From NCBI RefSeq assembly GCF_003043945.1, contig NZ_PYXG01000001.1, positions 682,001 to 746,000 of the forward strand: DNA of 64,000 bases, in the 5' to 3' direction. Of this stretch, positions 8,236 through 17,403 are shown piece by piece. The translations under genes were made by a program, and so were the position numbers. Under the pieces are notes generated by a model. That model made no database searches and was not told the DNA's origin. It saw nothing but the letters and a program-made list of their open reading frames with translations. The DNA is from Prevotella sp. oral taxon 376. Its GTDB lineage: Bacteria > Bacteroidota > Bacteroidia > Bacteroidales > Bacteroidaceae. Within the stretch, counting starts at the first letter, position 1. Each line of letters begins with the position of its first letter.

Positions 8236-9423
8236 ATGAAAGAAATCAAGAACAAGGTCTTTTATGTGGGTGTAAACGACCGCAACAAGGCGTTATTCGA
8301 AGGACTATGGCCTCTGCCCTATGGAGTTTCCTACAATTCGTACCTCATCGATGACGAGAAAGTGTGTCTGATCGATACCGTAGAGGTGGACTTCTTCCCC
8401 CAATTCCTGGAGAATATACATGAAGTCATCGGCGACAGACCGATAGACTATCTGGTCATCAACCATATGGAGCCTGACCACAGCGGCTCGCTGCCCCTCC
8501 TCCTGAAGTATTACCCGGACATAAAGATCATCGGCAACAAGAAGACTTTCGACATGATGGGGGGCTTCTATCACATCAAAGAGAACGAAGCAGAGGTGAA
8601 AAACGCCGACACACTCAGCCTCGGATATCACACGCTCAACTTCTACATGACCCCGATGGTGCACTGGCCGGAGACCATGATGACCCTCGACACCACCGAC
8701 GGCATCCTTTTCTCGGGCGACGGATTCGGATGCTTCGGCGCGCTGAATGGCGGCATCCTGGACGAAGCCATCGACACCGACTGGTGCTGGCTGGAAATGA
8801 TTCGCTACTACTCCAACATCGTGGGGAAATATGGTACCCCCGTGCAGAACGCATTGAAGAAGTTGGCCGAGATAAAGTTCGACTATATCTGCTCCACGCA
8901 TGGCCCCGTATGGCATCAATATGTAAAAGAGGTGGTAAAAATGTACGACCGCATGAGCCGTTACGAGACTGAACCGGGACTCCTCATCTGCTATGGCACA
9001 ATGTACGGAAACACCGAAAGAATGGCGGAAGTCATCGCCAAGGCGGCCTCGGAGGCAGGCGTAAAGAACATTGGGATGTTTAATGTCTCAAAGACCCACC
9101 ACTCGTATATCCTCCGCGACCTATTCCGTTTCAAGGGACTTATCGTCGGCGCGCCGACCTACAACAACGGCCTGTATCACGAAATGGAAACCCTGCTGTC
9201 GGAAATCGCCAACAAGGATATCAAGAACCACTACATCGGCTGGTTCGGAAGCTTTGCCTGGGCAGGGAAAGCCGTACAGAAAATCAGCGACTGGAACGAG
9301 AACAAGATTCACTTCGAACCCGTGGGCGAACCCGTGGAGATGAAACAGGCTCTCACGCCGGAAGTCAAGGCACAGTGCGAGGCGCTGGGCAAGGCGATGG
9401 CAGAGAAGCTCTTAGGCGAATAG
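8236..9423 (+). CDS. FprA family A-type flavoprotein (O2/NO reductase)
   Basis: A 395-residue flavodiiron protein that reduces oxygen or nitric oxide to harmless products in anaerobes. The N-terminal beta-lactamase-like domain carries the di-iron ligands in HMEPDH (H77, E79, D81, H82) and further histidines at about residues 144 (MVHW) and 224 (STHGP). The C-terminal flavodoxin domain begins near residue 250 with the FMN-binding YGTMYGNTERMAE and ends with the GSFAWAGKA loop. No rubredoxin domain is fused, so electrons must come from a separate carrier. It lies 20 bp after the PfkB kinase. Confidence 0.95.
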   Translation: MKEIKNKVFYVGVNDRNKALFEGLWPLPYGVSYNSYLIDDEKVCLIDTVEVDFFPQFLENIHEVIGDRPIDYLVINHMEPDHSGSLPLLLKYYPDIKIIGNKKTFDMMGGFYHIKENEAEVKNADTLSLGYHTLNFYMTPMVHWPETMMTLDTTDGILFSGDGFGCFGALNGGILDEAIDTDWCWLEMIRYYSNIVGKYGTPVQNALKKLAEIKFDYICSTHGPVWHQYVKEVVKMYDRMSRYETEPGLLICYGTMYGNTERMAEVIAKAASEAGVKNIGMFNVSKTHHSYILRDLFRFKGLIVGAPTYNNGLYHEMETLLSEIANKDIKNHYIGWFGSFAWAGKAVQKISDWNENKIHFEPVGEPVEMKQALTPEVKAQCEALGKAMAEKLLGE

Positions 9424-9459
9424 ACTGGCCATGGGCGAGAATAAGAACAAGGACTGAAG

Positions 9460-9516
9460 AGGCTTTCGTGGCAAGGGCAATCTCACAAGGAAAAACCTCT
9501 GCCGGAAAGCCTTTTC
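9460..9516 (+). terminator. Possible terminator after fprA
   Basis: AGGCTTTC at 9460-9467 pairs with GAAAGCCT at 9505-9512, and the second arm runs into TTTT. The loop is long (37 nt), so this is a weak candidate. Confidence 0.35.
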
Positions 9517-9592
9517 CCTTTCCCACATAACCGGAAAGGAAACTTGTCTTTTTGGAAAAACACCTTTCTCAAGATTTTAATACTATCACGAC

Positions 9593-10759
9593 ATGAAGAA
9601 AAACAAGCTCGGACTGCTTCCCCGCATCATCCTGGCCATTATTCTGGGCATCCTCTGTGGCAACTTCTTCCCTTTGCCGTTCGTAAGGGTATTCGAGACC
9701 TTCAACAGCATTTTCAGCCAGTTTCTCGGATTCATGGTTCCTCTCATCATCGTGGGGCTGGTGGTTCCGGCTATCGCCGACATCGGCAAGGGAGCCGGAC
9801 GGCTGCTGCTCGTAACGGTGATACTGGCTTATCTCGACACGATTTGTGCCGGATTCCTCTCATATGGGACAGGGTCGTGGCTGTTCCCGGACATGATAGC
9901 CAACTCCCATTTCAGCAGGACAGCGGAAGAAAGCGTGAAGATAATGCCTTACTTCATGCTCAACATCCCGCCATTGCTCGATGTCATGAGCGGATTGATA
10001 TTCTCCTTTGTCGTGGGACTGTGCATCACGATGGCCAACCTCGGCAGCCTCAGGGAGGTATTCAATGACTTCAAGAAAGTGATTACCATTACGATCAGCA
10101 AGGTGCTCATCCCTTTGCTGCCGCTCTACATCTTTGGTGTATTCCTGAATATGACGCACTCCGGACAAGCCTACCGCATCATGCTGGTGTTCGCACAGAT
10201 TATCATTGTCATCTTCGTGATGCATGTATTCATCCTTCTTTACCAATACTTCATCGCCGGCGCCTTTGTAGGAAAGAACCCCCTGAAGCTTTTAGCAACA
10301 ATGATTCCTGCCTATCTGACAGCCTTGGGCACCTCTTCGTCGGCCGCAACCATACCGGTTACCCTGAAGCAAACGATTAAAAACGGGGTGAAAGAAGAGA
10401 TTGCGGGCTTCGTCATACCGCTGAACGCAACGATTCACTTGTCGGGCTCGGCCATGAAAATTACTGCCTGCGCGCTCGCTATCTGCCTGTTGGAAGGACT
10501 GCCCCACGACCTGTTGCTCTTCGTGAATTTCATCCTGATGCTAAGCATCATGATGGTGGCCGCACCAGGCGTGCCGGGGGGAGCCGTCATGGCAGCCCTG
10601 GCACCTCTGGCGAGCATTCTCGGTTTCGGCAGCGACCAACAAGCACTGATGATAGCCCTTTACATCGCCATGGATTCCTTCGGCACGGCATGTAATGTAA
10701 CGGGAGACGGAGCCATCGCCATCATCATCAACAAATTCTTCAAACGCGAACCTAAGTAA
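9593..10759 (+). CDS. Dicarboxylate/amino acid:cation symporter (DAACS family)
   Basis: A 388-residue inner-membrane symporter of the GltP/SstT/DctA family, using a Na+ or H+ gradient to take up acidic or neutral amino acids or dicarboxylates. About eight hydrophobic segments plus the two re-entrant hairpins are recognisable. The serine-rich hairpin GTSSSAATIPVT is at about residues 243-254 and the second hairpin region ends in GTACNVTGDGAIA. The serine/threonine type cannot be separated from glutamate type with certainty. The gene converges on the LOG gene and the two reading frames overlap by 8 bp at their 3' ends. Confidence 0.9.
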   Translation: MKKNKLGLLPRIILAIILGILCGNFFPLPFVRVFETFNSIFSQFLGFMVPLIIVGLVVPAIADIGKGAGRLLLVTVILAYLDTICAGFLSYGTGSWLFPDMIANSHFSRTAEESVKIMPYFMLNIPPLLDVMSGLIFSFVVGLCITMANLGSLREVFNDFKKVITITISKVLIPLLPLYIFGVFLNMTHSGQAYRIMLVFAQIIIVIFVMHVFILLYQYFIAGAFVGKNPLKLLATMIPAYLTALGTSSSAATIPVTLKQTIKNGVKEEIAGFVIPLNATIHLSGSAMKITACALAICLLEGLPHDLLLFVNFILMLSIMMVAAPGVPGGAVMAALAPLASILGFGSDQQALMIALYIAMDSFGTACNVTGDGAIAIIINKFFKREPK

Positions 10760-11282
10760 GCAGCTTAGCCAGTTCCTCAAGGTTGTCAGCCACGGCTATG
10801 ACCTCGTGGTAGTCGCCGCGAATGAAACCGCGAGCCTGCAAATCGTCGAGCATCTCTATGGTCTTATTCCAGAAGCCTTTCATGTTATAGAGGACAACGG
10901 GCTTATGATGGTATCCTATCGTGTGGGAAGACGCCATGGTAAAGATCTCATCGAGCGTACCGATGCCACCGGGAAGGGCTATGGCTGCGTCGCTGTGCCG
11001 CAACATGAGCTCCTTGCGGTCGGAAAGATTATCGCAGAAAATCTCTACATCTACATAGTCTGAGATTTCACCGTGTTCTTCTACTAGGCGAGGAATCACG
11101 CCGACAGTCTGTCCACCCGCCTCCTTCACCGACCTCGCAATACACTCCATAAGTCCCAGATTACAGCCTCCGAACACGACGGAATGGCCGTGCAGCACGA
11201 GCCATTGCCCCAATTCCTCGGTCATAGCGAAGAAATCCGGATCTATCACGCTATTTGCAGAACAAAAAACAGAAACCTTCAT
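10752..11282 (-). CDS. LOG family protein (TIGR00730, nucleotide phosphoribohydrolase type)
   Basis: A 176-residue Rossmann-fold protein of the LOG family, which releases free base from (cytokinin) riboside 5'-monophosphates. The signature PGGIGTLDE lies at residues 104-112, preceded by SDRKELM at 87-93 and FGGCNLGLM at 37-45. The start at 11282 was chosen over an ATG six codons upstream because it gives the family start MKVSVFCSAN. A -7 box lies 16 bp upstream. In bacteria that make no cytokinin the physiological substrate is unclear. Its 3' end overlaps that of the DAACS gene. Confidence 0.92.
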   Translation of the reverse strand: MKVSVFCSANSVIDPDFFAMTEELGQWLVLHGHSVVFGGCNLGLMECIARSVKEAGGQTVGVIPRLVEEHGEISDYVDVEIFCDNLSDRKELMLRHSDAAIALPGGIGTLDEIFTMASSHTIGYHHKPVVLYNMKGFWNKTIEMLDDLQARGFIRGDYHEVIAVADNLEELAKLLT

Positions 11283-11297
11283 TGCATGATTTTTCAA

Positions 11298-11305
11298 CAA
11301 AGATA
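11298..11305 (-). promoter_or_regulatory. Promoter -7 box for the LOG gene
   Basis: The minus strand reads TATCTTTG, a perfect TAnnTTTG match, ending 15 bp before the ATG at 11282. Confidence 0.6.
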
Positions 11306-11363
11306 ATGCTTTTCCATAATATATACAAGCTTAGGAGACAAAAGTATCGGGGACGGAAAACAA

Positions 11364-11391
11364 GAGTGGCGGTGAATTTTCACCGCCACTC
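11364..11391 (-). terminator. Rho-independent terminator of the SusC/SusD operon
   Basis: A 13-bp GC-rich perfect stem (arms GAGTGGCGGTGAA and its complement) with a 2-nt centre, followed on the minus strand by TTGTTTT. It lies 27 bp after the susD stop. Confidence 0.85.
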
Positions 11392-11418
11392 CGAGAACTG
11401 ATTGTTAAAATAAGGATA

Positions 11419-13488
11419 TTAATAGCCTGGATTCTGCGGATACTCCGCACCCGTATTAGAGTCTATTACCTGTGTAGGAATAGGATACTGATACATCCAT
11501 GGCTTGATACCCGATACATAACGGGGCACACCGGGAGTGCTGCCCACCTGGCCTTCCACATGTCCGCTATTGTCTATCGTACGACCGTAGCTGGCATTCT
11601 GTTCTGCTGTTATATTAGTATAGCTGATACTATACTTGCGGGTACGCTCATAAAGGGTATTAGAAGTGGTAGCGTCTTGAGTGGGATACTTAGAAGTTAC
11701 ATAAGTTCCACAGTTGGGATTGCAGGACAGACGGTTCAGAGTTATCAAACGATGCTCCTCGCCCAGAAGCTCACGGGTACGCTCATCAAGGATATAATCG
11801 ATATCCATATCAGCGGCAGAGCAGTGAGGCGCTCCTACACGATCACGCAAGACATTGATGTCGTCAGCCGCTTTCTGAGCATCCCCCTTGGCGAGATAAG
11901 CCTCGGCACGAAGCAAATAGGTCTCGGCTACACGAGCAAGATAAAGCTCATTGGCATACTCTTGAGTGTTTCCATGAGAATGCCGGTCTTCGGAAAGTTT
12001 CCATAAGCGAGGCTGTAAAACTGTCAAGGTATCACTACCGAGAACCTCTAAATTAGGCTCGTTGGGGTTGTCTTTATGACGCTGGAGAATCACCCTGTAG
12101 AGGTCGCGGATGCCCTTTCCGCCCGGTCCATACCAGTTACGCTGCATCATTGCCTCCGAACCGCGGAAATCCCTGATATTCTTATATTCATCCGAACCGC
12201 GCGGAATACCCCAGATATCCCAAAGGGTGTGCTCTGAAAGCATCCACATGCCACCGACATAGCTATAACCGCCTCCTAAGGAGTCTTTTGGAGTCGTGGT
12301 CATGCGATAACGGGAGGCAACAGCAGGATCGGTAATTCCATCTTGCGAAGCCAAGCGATTAGATCCCTTCACACCTGCAGGATAGCAAGCGCCGTCGGCA
12401 GTCCAGGTATAGACCTTAGACCCGTTACTCAATGTCTTGGTGCCAGCATTATCACGGGTAAGTGCATTGGGATTCCACTGGGATTCCCAACCATTATAAC
12501 CACGAACACGCCACCAAGCCATACCAGAACCACCAGTAGAATAAGTACCATAATTAAACTGCGCTGTCCAAAGAGCTTCCTTATTGCCATTCACACCATA
12601 ATCTTGATTTGTGTTACCATTTGCGTCGGCACGGAACAAATCCCAATAAGCATTAACAGGATGACCATAGCGGTCTTTAGTCTCTGAGGCGCGAACACCA
12701 AAGCGGTTTGTCATGAGCTGATAATCACCATCGGTCTTATTGATAACACGCGAAGCTGCCGCAATAGCGCCATCAAAATCGCCTAACGCAAGGTCTACTT
12801 CCGCAAGATAATGGTCGGCGGTAGCACGACTTGGGCAACCTATCTCACGAGGAGAGGTGGGCATGTTCTCGGCGGCGAAAGTGAAATCTTTCTGCGCAAA
12901 CTCCCAAACCTGCTGACGCTCACTCACCTTATAGCCCGTTTCTATTTGTGTGGTATGATGCTCAAGGAGAGGAACCCTGCCGAAGAAACCGGCCAAACAG
13001 CGATAGCACCACCCCCGTATGAACCGTGCTTCACCCAGAAGTTCATTTTTCTTGGTATCGGTTGTATAGGTAATCTTGCGCTCATTGATCATGTCAATTA
13101 CGGTGTTGGCATAATTGATGATGTTGTACAGGCCGTCAAACCAGTGGCGTCCATTTCCATTATTTGTTGCTCCGAACGAGGCTGGATTGTTCCAGAAGTT
13201 ATTGGCACTTGTAGAGCCGAACTGGTCAAGGCCTGGCCCATGCAACATATAGTTATGACCTCCATTAGGACCGTAGAACAGATATTGGATTCCTCCATTC
13301 GTGCTGGCGGTTCCTGACTGATAGCAGGCATTCAGGGCCATCTCAATCTCGTTCTGCGTATTGTAAAGGGTTTTTCCATTCAAACTGTAGGAATGCTCTT
13401 CCAGGAAGTCGTTGTCGCTTTGGCAGCCAGCAATTCCCAGTGCCAAAGCCCCCACAGCAAAGCTTAATAATATTTTATTGAATTTCAT
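11419..13488 (-). CDS. SusD/RagB family nutrient-binding outer-membrane lipoprotein
   Basis: A 689-residue surface lipoprotein that works as the lid of the adjacent SusC channel. The N-terminus MKFNKILLSFAVGALALGIAGC is a lipoprotein signal with the acylated cysteine at residue 22. SusD features follow: WFDGLYNIINYANTVIDM, LLGEARFIRGWCYRCLAGFFGRVPL, and the C-terminal block LYLARVAETYLLRAEAYLAKGDAQKAADDINVLRDRVGAP with EERTREL-like DERTRELLGEE. It starts 18 bp after the SusC stop. At 689 residues it is on the long side for the family. No glycosidase or regulator accompanies the pair, so the ligand is unknown. Confidence 0.95.
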   Translation of the reverse strand: MKFNKILLSFAVGALALGIAGCQSDNDFLEEHSYSLNGKTLYNTQNEIEMALNACYQSGTASTNGGIQYLFYGPNGGHNYMLHGPGLDQFGSTSANNFWNNPASFGATNNGNGRHWFDGLYNIINYANTVIDMINERKITYTTDTKKNELLGEARFIRGWCYRCLAGFFGRVPLLEHHTTQIETGYKVSERQQVWEFAQKDFTFAAENMPTSPREIGCPSRATADHYLAEVDLALGDFDGAIAAASRVINKTDGDYQLMTNRFGVRASETKDRYGHPVNAYWDLFRADANGNTNQDYGVNGNKEALWTAQFNYGTYSTGGSGMAWWRVRGYNGWESQWNPNALTRDNAGTKTLSNGSKVYTWTADGACYPAGVKGSNRLASQDGITDPAVASRYRMTTTPKDSLGGGYSYVGGMWMLSEHTLWDIWGIPRGSDEYKNIRDFRGSEAMMQRNWYGPGGKGIRDLYRVILQRHKDNPNEPNLEVLGSDTLTVLQPRLWKLSEDRHSHGNTQEYANELYLARVAETYLLRAEAYLAKGDAQKAADDINVLRDRVGAPHCSAADMDIDYILDERTRELLGEEHRLITLNRLSCNPNCGTYVTSKYPTQDATTSNTLYERTRKYSISYTNITAEQNASYGRTIDNSGHVEGQVGSTPGVPRYVSGIKPWMYQYPIPTQVIDSNTGAEYPQNPGY

Positions 13489-13506
13489 AAAAATCTCCTT
13501 TCTTGT

Positions 13507-16500
13507 TTAGAATGTAAAGTTAAGACCGAATGTAATCGTACGGTAAGTTCCGATGGAACCATAGCGGCCAGATGACACGCCGGCTGCAATTGTACCGCCA
13601 TCCTCTGGATCAAGCCCTCTCCATTTAGTAATGGTGAACAAGTCAGTACCTGCTATATAAACACGCAAGCCTTGCATACCGATCTTACTGATGAGCTTTT
13701 TATCAAAGTTATAAGAAAACACGAGGTCTTTGAGCTTCAAGAAACCACGACCCTGCCAGTAAAGGTAATGCAGATTGTTTTCGTAGGCGTAGCGTGGATA
13801 TACATTACTGTGGTTGGTCTCTGTCCAAGGATTCACATCATCAAGCTGTGCTCCGCTCGCACCGATAGCATACGCGTTCGGGTTAAGGCCCAAGAAGTGA
13901 GTATCGCTACTTGGCATCCAACGGAAGTTAAAGTACAAACTGAAGTTCTTGTAAGACACCGTATTACCGAAATTCAAGGTAAACAACGGGTCGGAATCGC
14001 CTATCACATGCTGGTCGTCGACAGTAATCTTACCATCATGATTGGTATCCTCAAACTTCAGGTCTCCAGGCTTAGCACTTGGTTGAATCTTGTTGCCTTT
14101 GTCATCTACATAGTTATCTATCTCCTCCTGGCTTTGGAAGACGCCGAGCATCTTATAGTCATAAGCAGCGCTGATAGGAGAACCTTTCACGAGTGCATAG
14201 TAGCTTTCCGGACCATAAGCCGTATAATTAGCTATATCCTTGCTGTTCTCCTTGCCCGCATAGTTTTTCCCATAGAGCGTCATCACCTTATTGCGGGCAA
14301 GATTGAATACAACCTGGGACTCCCAACGGAAATGATCATTGCCGTCGCCATTGATGTTGACTGAATTCAAGGTTATCTCTACACCCTTGTTCGATACCTT
14401 GCCGAGATTGGTCCATGCTGTGCTGAAGCCAGAAGGATAAGGCACTGAACGGGGCAACAGCATGTTGGTGGTGCGGCCCGTGTAGAGATCTATAGTACCG
14501 CTCAGACGATTCTTCAGTACGGAGAAATCGATACCCAGATTATACTTGGTAATGGTCGCCCACTGCAGGTCAGGATTACCAATCGAAGTCGGATAGTAAG
14601 TCAGATGAGACTCGTTACCCAACCATGTATAGCGAGTACCTACACCGGCAATGGTCTGATAAGCACTTACCGATCGACTGCCGTTCTGGCCCCAGGAGAG
14701 GCGCAGCTTCAGATGGTCAAGCCAGCTGACATTATTCTTTACGAAGCTTTCATTAGAGAGCACCCACGCACCACTCACTCCGTAGAAGTTACCCCACTTA
14801 TTGTTCTGACCGAAAGCAGAGTAACCGTCTCGACGGAAGTTAAAGGTGAGATAATAGGTACTTGCATAGTTATAGTTCAAGCGAGCCAGATAGGCTATCG
14901 ACTGCCAACGGCTACGGGTGCGTTTAACGGTGCGTGTGTTGGCTCCATCTGCGCCATAGAAGCCCAGAGAGGTAGAACCCGAAAAGTCGCTGTAGTCTAT
15001 CTCCAGTCCATCGTTGTTGTAAGCCTCCCGAGTATAACCCAGTGTGGCATCCACATGGTGCTTTCCGAAGTCCTGATAATAGCTCAGGATGTTATCCACA
15101 TTCCAAGTATAGGAGCGCGATGTTTCATCGTGTCCCTGGGCTTTATTGTTATATTGCGACGGGTTGTCCATGGCGCTCGTACTGTTGGTATCCACGAAAT
15201 ACTCTGGCCGTCCAAACCAATCGTAACCACTATAGTTACGGCGTGCATTCAAATTAAACCGATAAGACAGGCCTGGAAGGAACGGGAAGTCTATTTGGGT
15301 ATAGAAAACACCATTCACATTCTGATTATCACGCTGTAAATCCGTCCACAGGAAAGAATGGCTCACATCAGTACCCCAGTAAGGGCTGACATAAGAGTTG
15401 CCTGCTCCCGACGGATCATGATTATACCAACTGTCATATTGGTCGTGAATCACATTGCCGTTGGCATCTGTACGATGCAGGCGCACATAGGAAAGAGGTG
15501 ATGTCCATGTAGCCAGATTCATACTTGCAGGAACGCCCCACTGTCGGGCACTGAGGTAATTGGCCTTCAAACCCATGCGCAACCAAGCGTTGAGCGTAAC
15601 ATCTATCTTAGAAAGAATGTTGAACTTTTCATAGTCATCGCCACGCCGGACACCTTTTGTGCGGGTATAATCAGCTGACAGATAATAATGCACATACTTG
15701 GAGCCGCCACTCACATTGATATCATATTTCTGCCCCAGGCCCGTACGCGTCATCTCGTCTATCCAGTTGGTCCATGTACCGTCGTTCCAAGCTTCCTGCT
15801 CTGTAGCGGTCAACAAGGTGCTAAGTATCGTCTTGTTGCTCGGATCGAAGTCCAGATTGGCCACTGCCAGGTTGCCTGTCGCCTTCGCCAAGTTGAAACG
15901 ATTGCGCAAGAGCTTTACCTTGTCATTCACCATCTTGGGAGCATTTGCCCAATCCGAGAAGCTCCATTGAGTGCTGAAGCGTACAGCTGGCTTCTCCGAA
16001 ACACCACGCTTGGTCGTGATGATAATCACGCCATTGGCGGCACGGGAACCATAGATGGCTGCCGAGGACGCATCTTTCAACACATCAATGGTTTCGATAT
16101 CACTGGTATTGATCTCGTTGATGGATCCGGAGAAAATTACCCCGTCCACAACAAGCAATGGCTGGTTAACACCTTGGTCTTTTAAAACCTTGCTGTTAGG
16201 GATAGAGTTCATACCCCGGATATTCATCGTCGACATATTATCACCTGCCGCACTGTTGGTAGGACGATAACTTATACCTGCCACCTGACTTGACAGAGCA
16301 GTCATGGCATTAGGGTTAGGCAGGTTGGCAATGGTGCTATTGGCAAAGCGAACACTAGAGATGGCGCCGGAGACATCCTTTCTTTTGGCAGTACCATATC
16401 CCACTACGACTACCTCTTCCAGCCCTTCCGTGTCTTCCACAAGACTGACCGAGACCTTGCCGCTTCCCACAGCCACATCCTGCGACTTGTAGCCCACATA

Positions 16501-16812
16501 GCTCACGGAGATCTTGGATCCCTGATTGATCTGCAATGTGAACATTCCGTCAACATCGGTAATGGTTCCGTTCGAGGGATTTCCCTTCTCCACCACCGTA
16601 GCTCCCATTACGGGCTGACCAGTCTCGTCGAGGACCGTACCCGTAACTGTCTTTTTCGCCTGTTGCTGAATGGCAACAGTTTTTTCATTAGCATTGCTTT
16701 CCACTGCCGACATACATATTGGAGCCAGCAGGAACAAAGAGGCAGCGAACAGGTTTTTCCACTGTCTCCTCTCCGGCAAACCGAATGAACGATTCTTTAA
16801 TTTCTCATCCAT
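13507..16812 (-). CDS. SusC/RagA family TonB-linked outer-membrane transporter
   Basis: A 1101-residue TonB-dependent transporter. A signal peptide at about residues 18-42 is followed by a carboxypeptidase-regulatory-like domain (VTGTVLDETGQPVMGATV...), then the SusC signature EEVVVVGYGTAKRKDVSGAIS near residues 132-152. The plug domain shows LLVVDGVIF and IETIDVLKDASSAAIYGSRAANGVIIITTKRG, and the barrel ends in the C-terminal aromatic FGLNFTF. It is the first gene of a two-gene operon with susD. A candidate promoter box lies about 235 bp upstream, implying a long leader. Confidence 0.96.
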   Translation of the reverse strand: MDEKLKNRSFGLPERRQWKNLFAASLFLLAPICMSAVESNANEKTVAIQQQAKKTVTGTVLDETGQPVMGATVVEKGNPSNGTITDVDGMFTLQINQGSKISVSYVGYKSQDVAVGSGKVSVSLVEDTEGLEEVVVVGYGTAKRKDVSGAISSVRFANSTIANLPNPNAMTALSSQVAGISYRPTNSAAGDNMSTMNIRGMNSIPNSKVLKDQGVNQPLLVVDGVIFSGSINEINTSDIETIDVLKDASSAAIYGSRAANGVIIITTKRGVSEKPAVRFSTQWSFSDWANAPKMVNDKVKLLRNRFNLAKATGNLAVANLDFDPSNKTILSTLLTATEQEAWNDGTWTNWIDEMTRTGLGQKYDINVSGGSKYVHYYLSADYTRTKGVRRGDDYEKFNILSKIDVTLNAWLRMGLKANYLSARQWGVPASMNLATWTSPLSYVRLHRTDANGNVIHDQYDSWYNHDPSGAGNSYVSPYWGTDVSHSFLWTDLQRDNQNVNGVFYTQIDFPFLPGLSYRFNLNARRNYSGYDWFGRPEYFVDTNSTSAMDNPSQYNNKAQGHDETSRSYTWNVDNILSYYQDFGKHHVDATLGYTREAYNNDGLEIDYSDFSGSTSLGFYGADGANTRTVKRTRSRWQSIAYLARLNYNYASTYYLTFNFRRDGYSAFGQNNKWGNFYGVSGAWVLSNESFVKNNVSWLDHLKLRLSWGQNGSRSVSAYQTIAGVGTRYTWLGNESHLTYYPTSIGNPDLQWATITKYNLGIDFSVLKNRLSGTIDLYTGRTTNMLLPRSVPYPSGFSTAWTNLGKVSNKGVEITLNSVNINGDGNDHFRWESQVVFNLARNKVMTLYGKNYAGKENSKDIANYTAYGPESYYALVKGSPISAAYDYKMLGVFQSQEEIDNYVDDKGNKIQPSAKPGDLKFEDTNHDGKITVDDQHVIGDSDPLFTLNFGNTVSYKNFSLYFNFRWMPSSDTHFLGLNPNAYAIGASGAQLDDVNPWTETNHSNVYPRYAYENNLHYLYWQGRGFLKLKDLVFSYNFDKKLISKIGMQGLRVYIAGTDLFTITKWRGLDPEDGGTIAAGVSSGRYGSIGTYRTITFGLNFTF

Positions 16813-17047
16813 AAATTATTGTTTTAGGTTAAACTTATATATTGATTTCACGATATCACCTCCATAGCAGCATACTACCATAGATTCGGTTTTATATAGA
16901 TTGTCTTTTCCTTCTATGTTCTCCTATTGCCATATATATTAAGACTCTATTTTGTTGTCCTGATGGTATTTCCTAACAGGAATTCAGGGTATATTTATCA
17001 TGGCATCATTCCGCGAATCACTCCCCTTCCTATTCAACATCATCATG

Positions 17048-17055
17048 CAAATATA
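17048..17055 (-). promoter_or_regulatory. Candidate promoter for the SusC/SusD pair
   Basis: The minus strand reads TATATTTG, matching TAnnTTTG. It would give a leader of about 230 nt before the susC ATG at 16812. I see no other gene in 16813-17370, and this box is the best promoter candidate there. Confidence 0.4.
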
Positions 17056-17126
17056 CAGAAAATTTTGTTTTTTTACTAGGATTTTATCTTTTTTCAATTT
17101 GACTCCCTTGAAAATTAGTTAAAAAG

Positions 17127-17144
17127 TGCGCAACTTATTGCGCA
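17127..17144. repeat. Inverted repeat in the SusC/helicase intergenic region
   Basis: TGCGCAA and TTGCGCA form a perfect 7-bp inverted repeat separated by CTTA. It could be an operator or a hairpin between the divergent genes. There is no further evidence for its role. Confidence 0.45.
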
Positions 17145-17370
17145 ACCTGTAATCTTTCCACGCAATAGCACTTGCTGCTGTTATTGTATTCAATAAGACT
17201 CCCGGGATATCCGGTTGACAGAAAGCATCGACGGGCGTCATTCGGAACGAAAGCGGAAGACAGGGTTTTCCATAGATGACTATACTTCATGTAAGTCTCT
17301 TGTTTTGAGTATTTTACCCATAAAATGTTAAAATAATGGCACAAATTCAACTTTTCTCATGAATAATGAT

Positions 17371-17378
17371 TACCTTTG
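17371..17378 (+). promoter_or_regulatory. Promoter -7 box of the DEAD-box helicase; decides its start
   Basis: TACCTTTG followed by CACCCG is a strong Bacteroidales -7 box. It lies inside the longest open frame (ATG at 17359), so transcription should begin after that ATG. The usable start is then the TTG at 17404. Confidence 0.65.
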
Positions 17379-17403
17379 CACCCGTTTTATAAGACATTCT
17401 ATA

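Noticed and set aside
16813..17358. A small RNA or tRNA in the longest gene-free stretch
   Set aside because: No cloverleaf, strong terminator or conserved RNA motif was seen. Only a promoter-like box and a 7-bp inverted repeat are supported.
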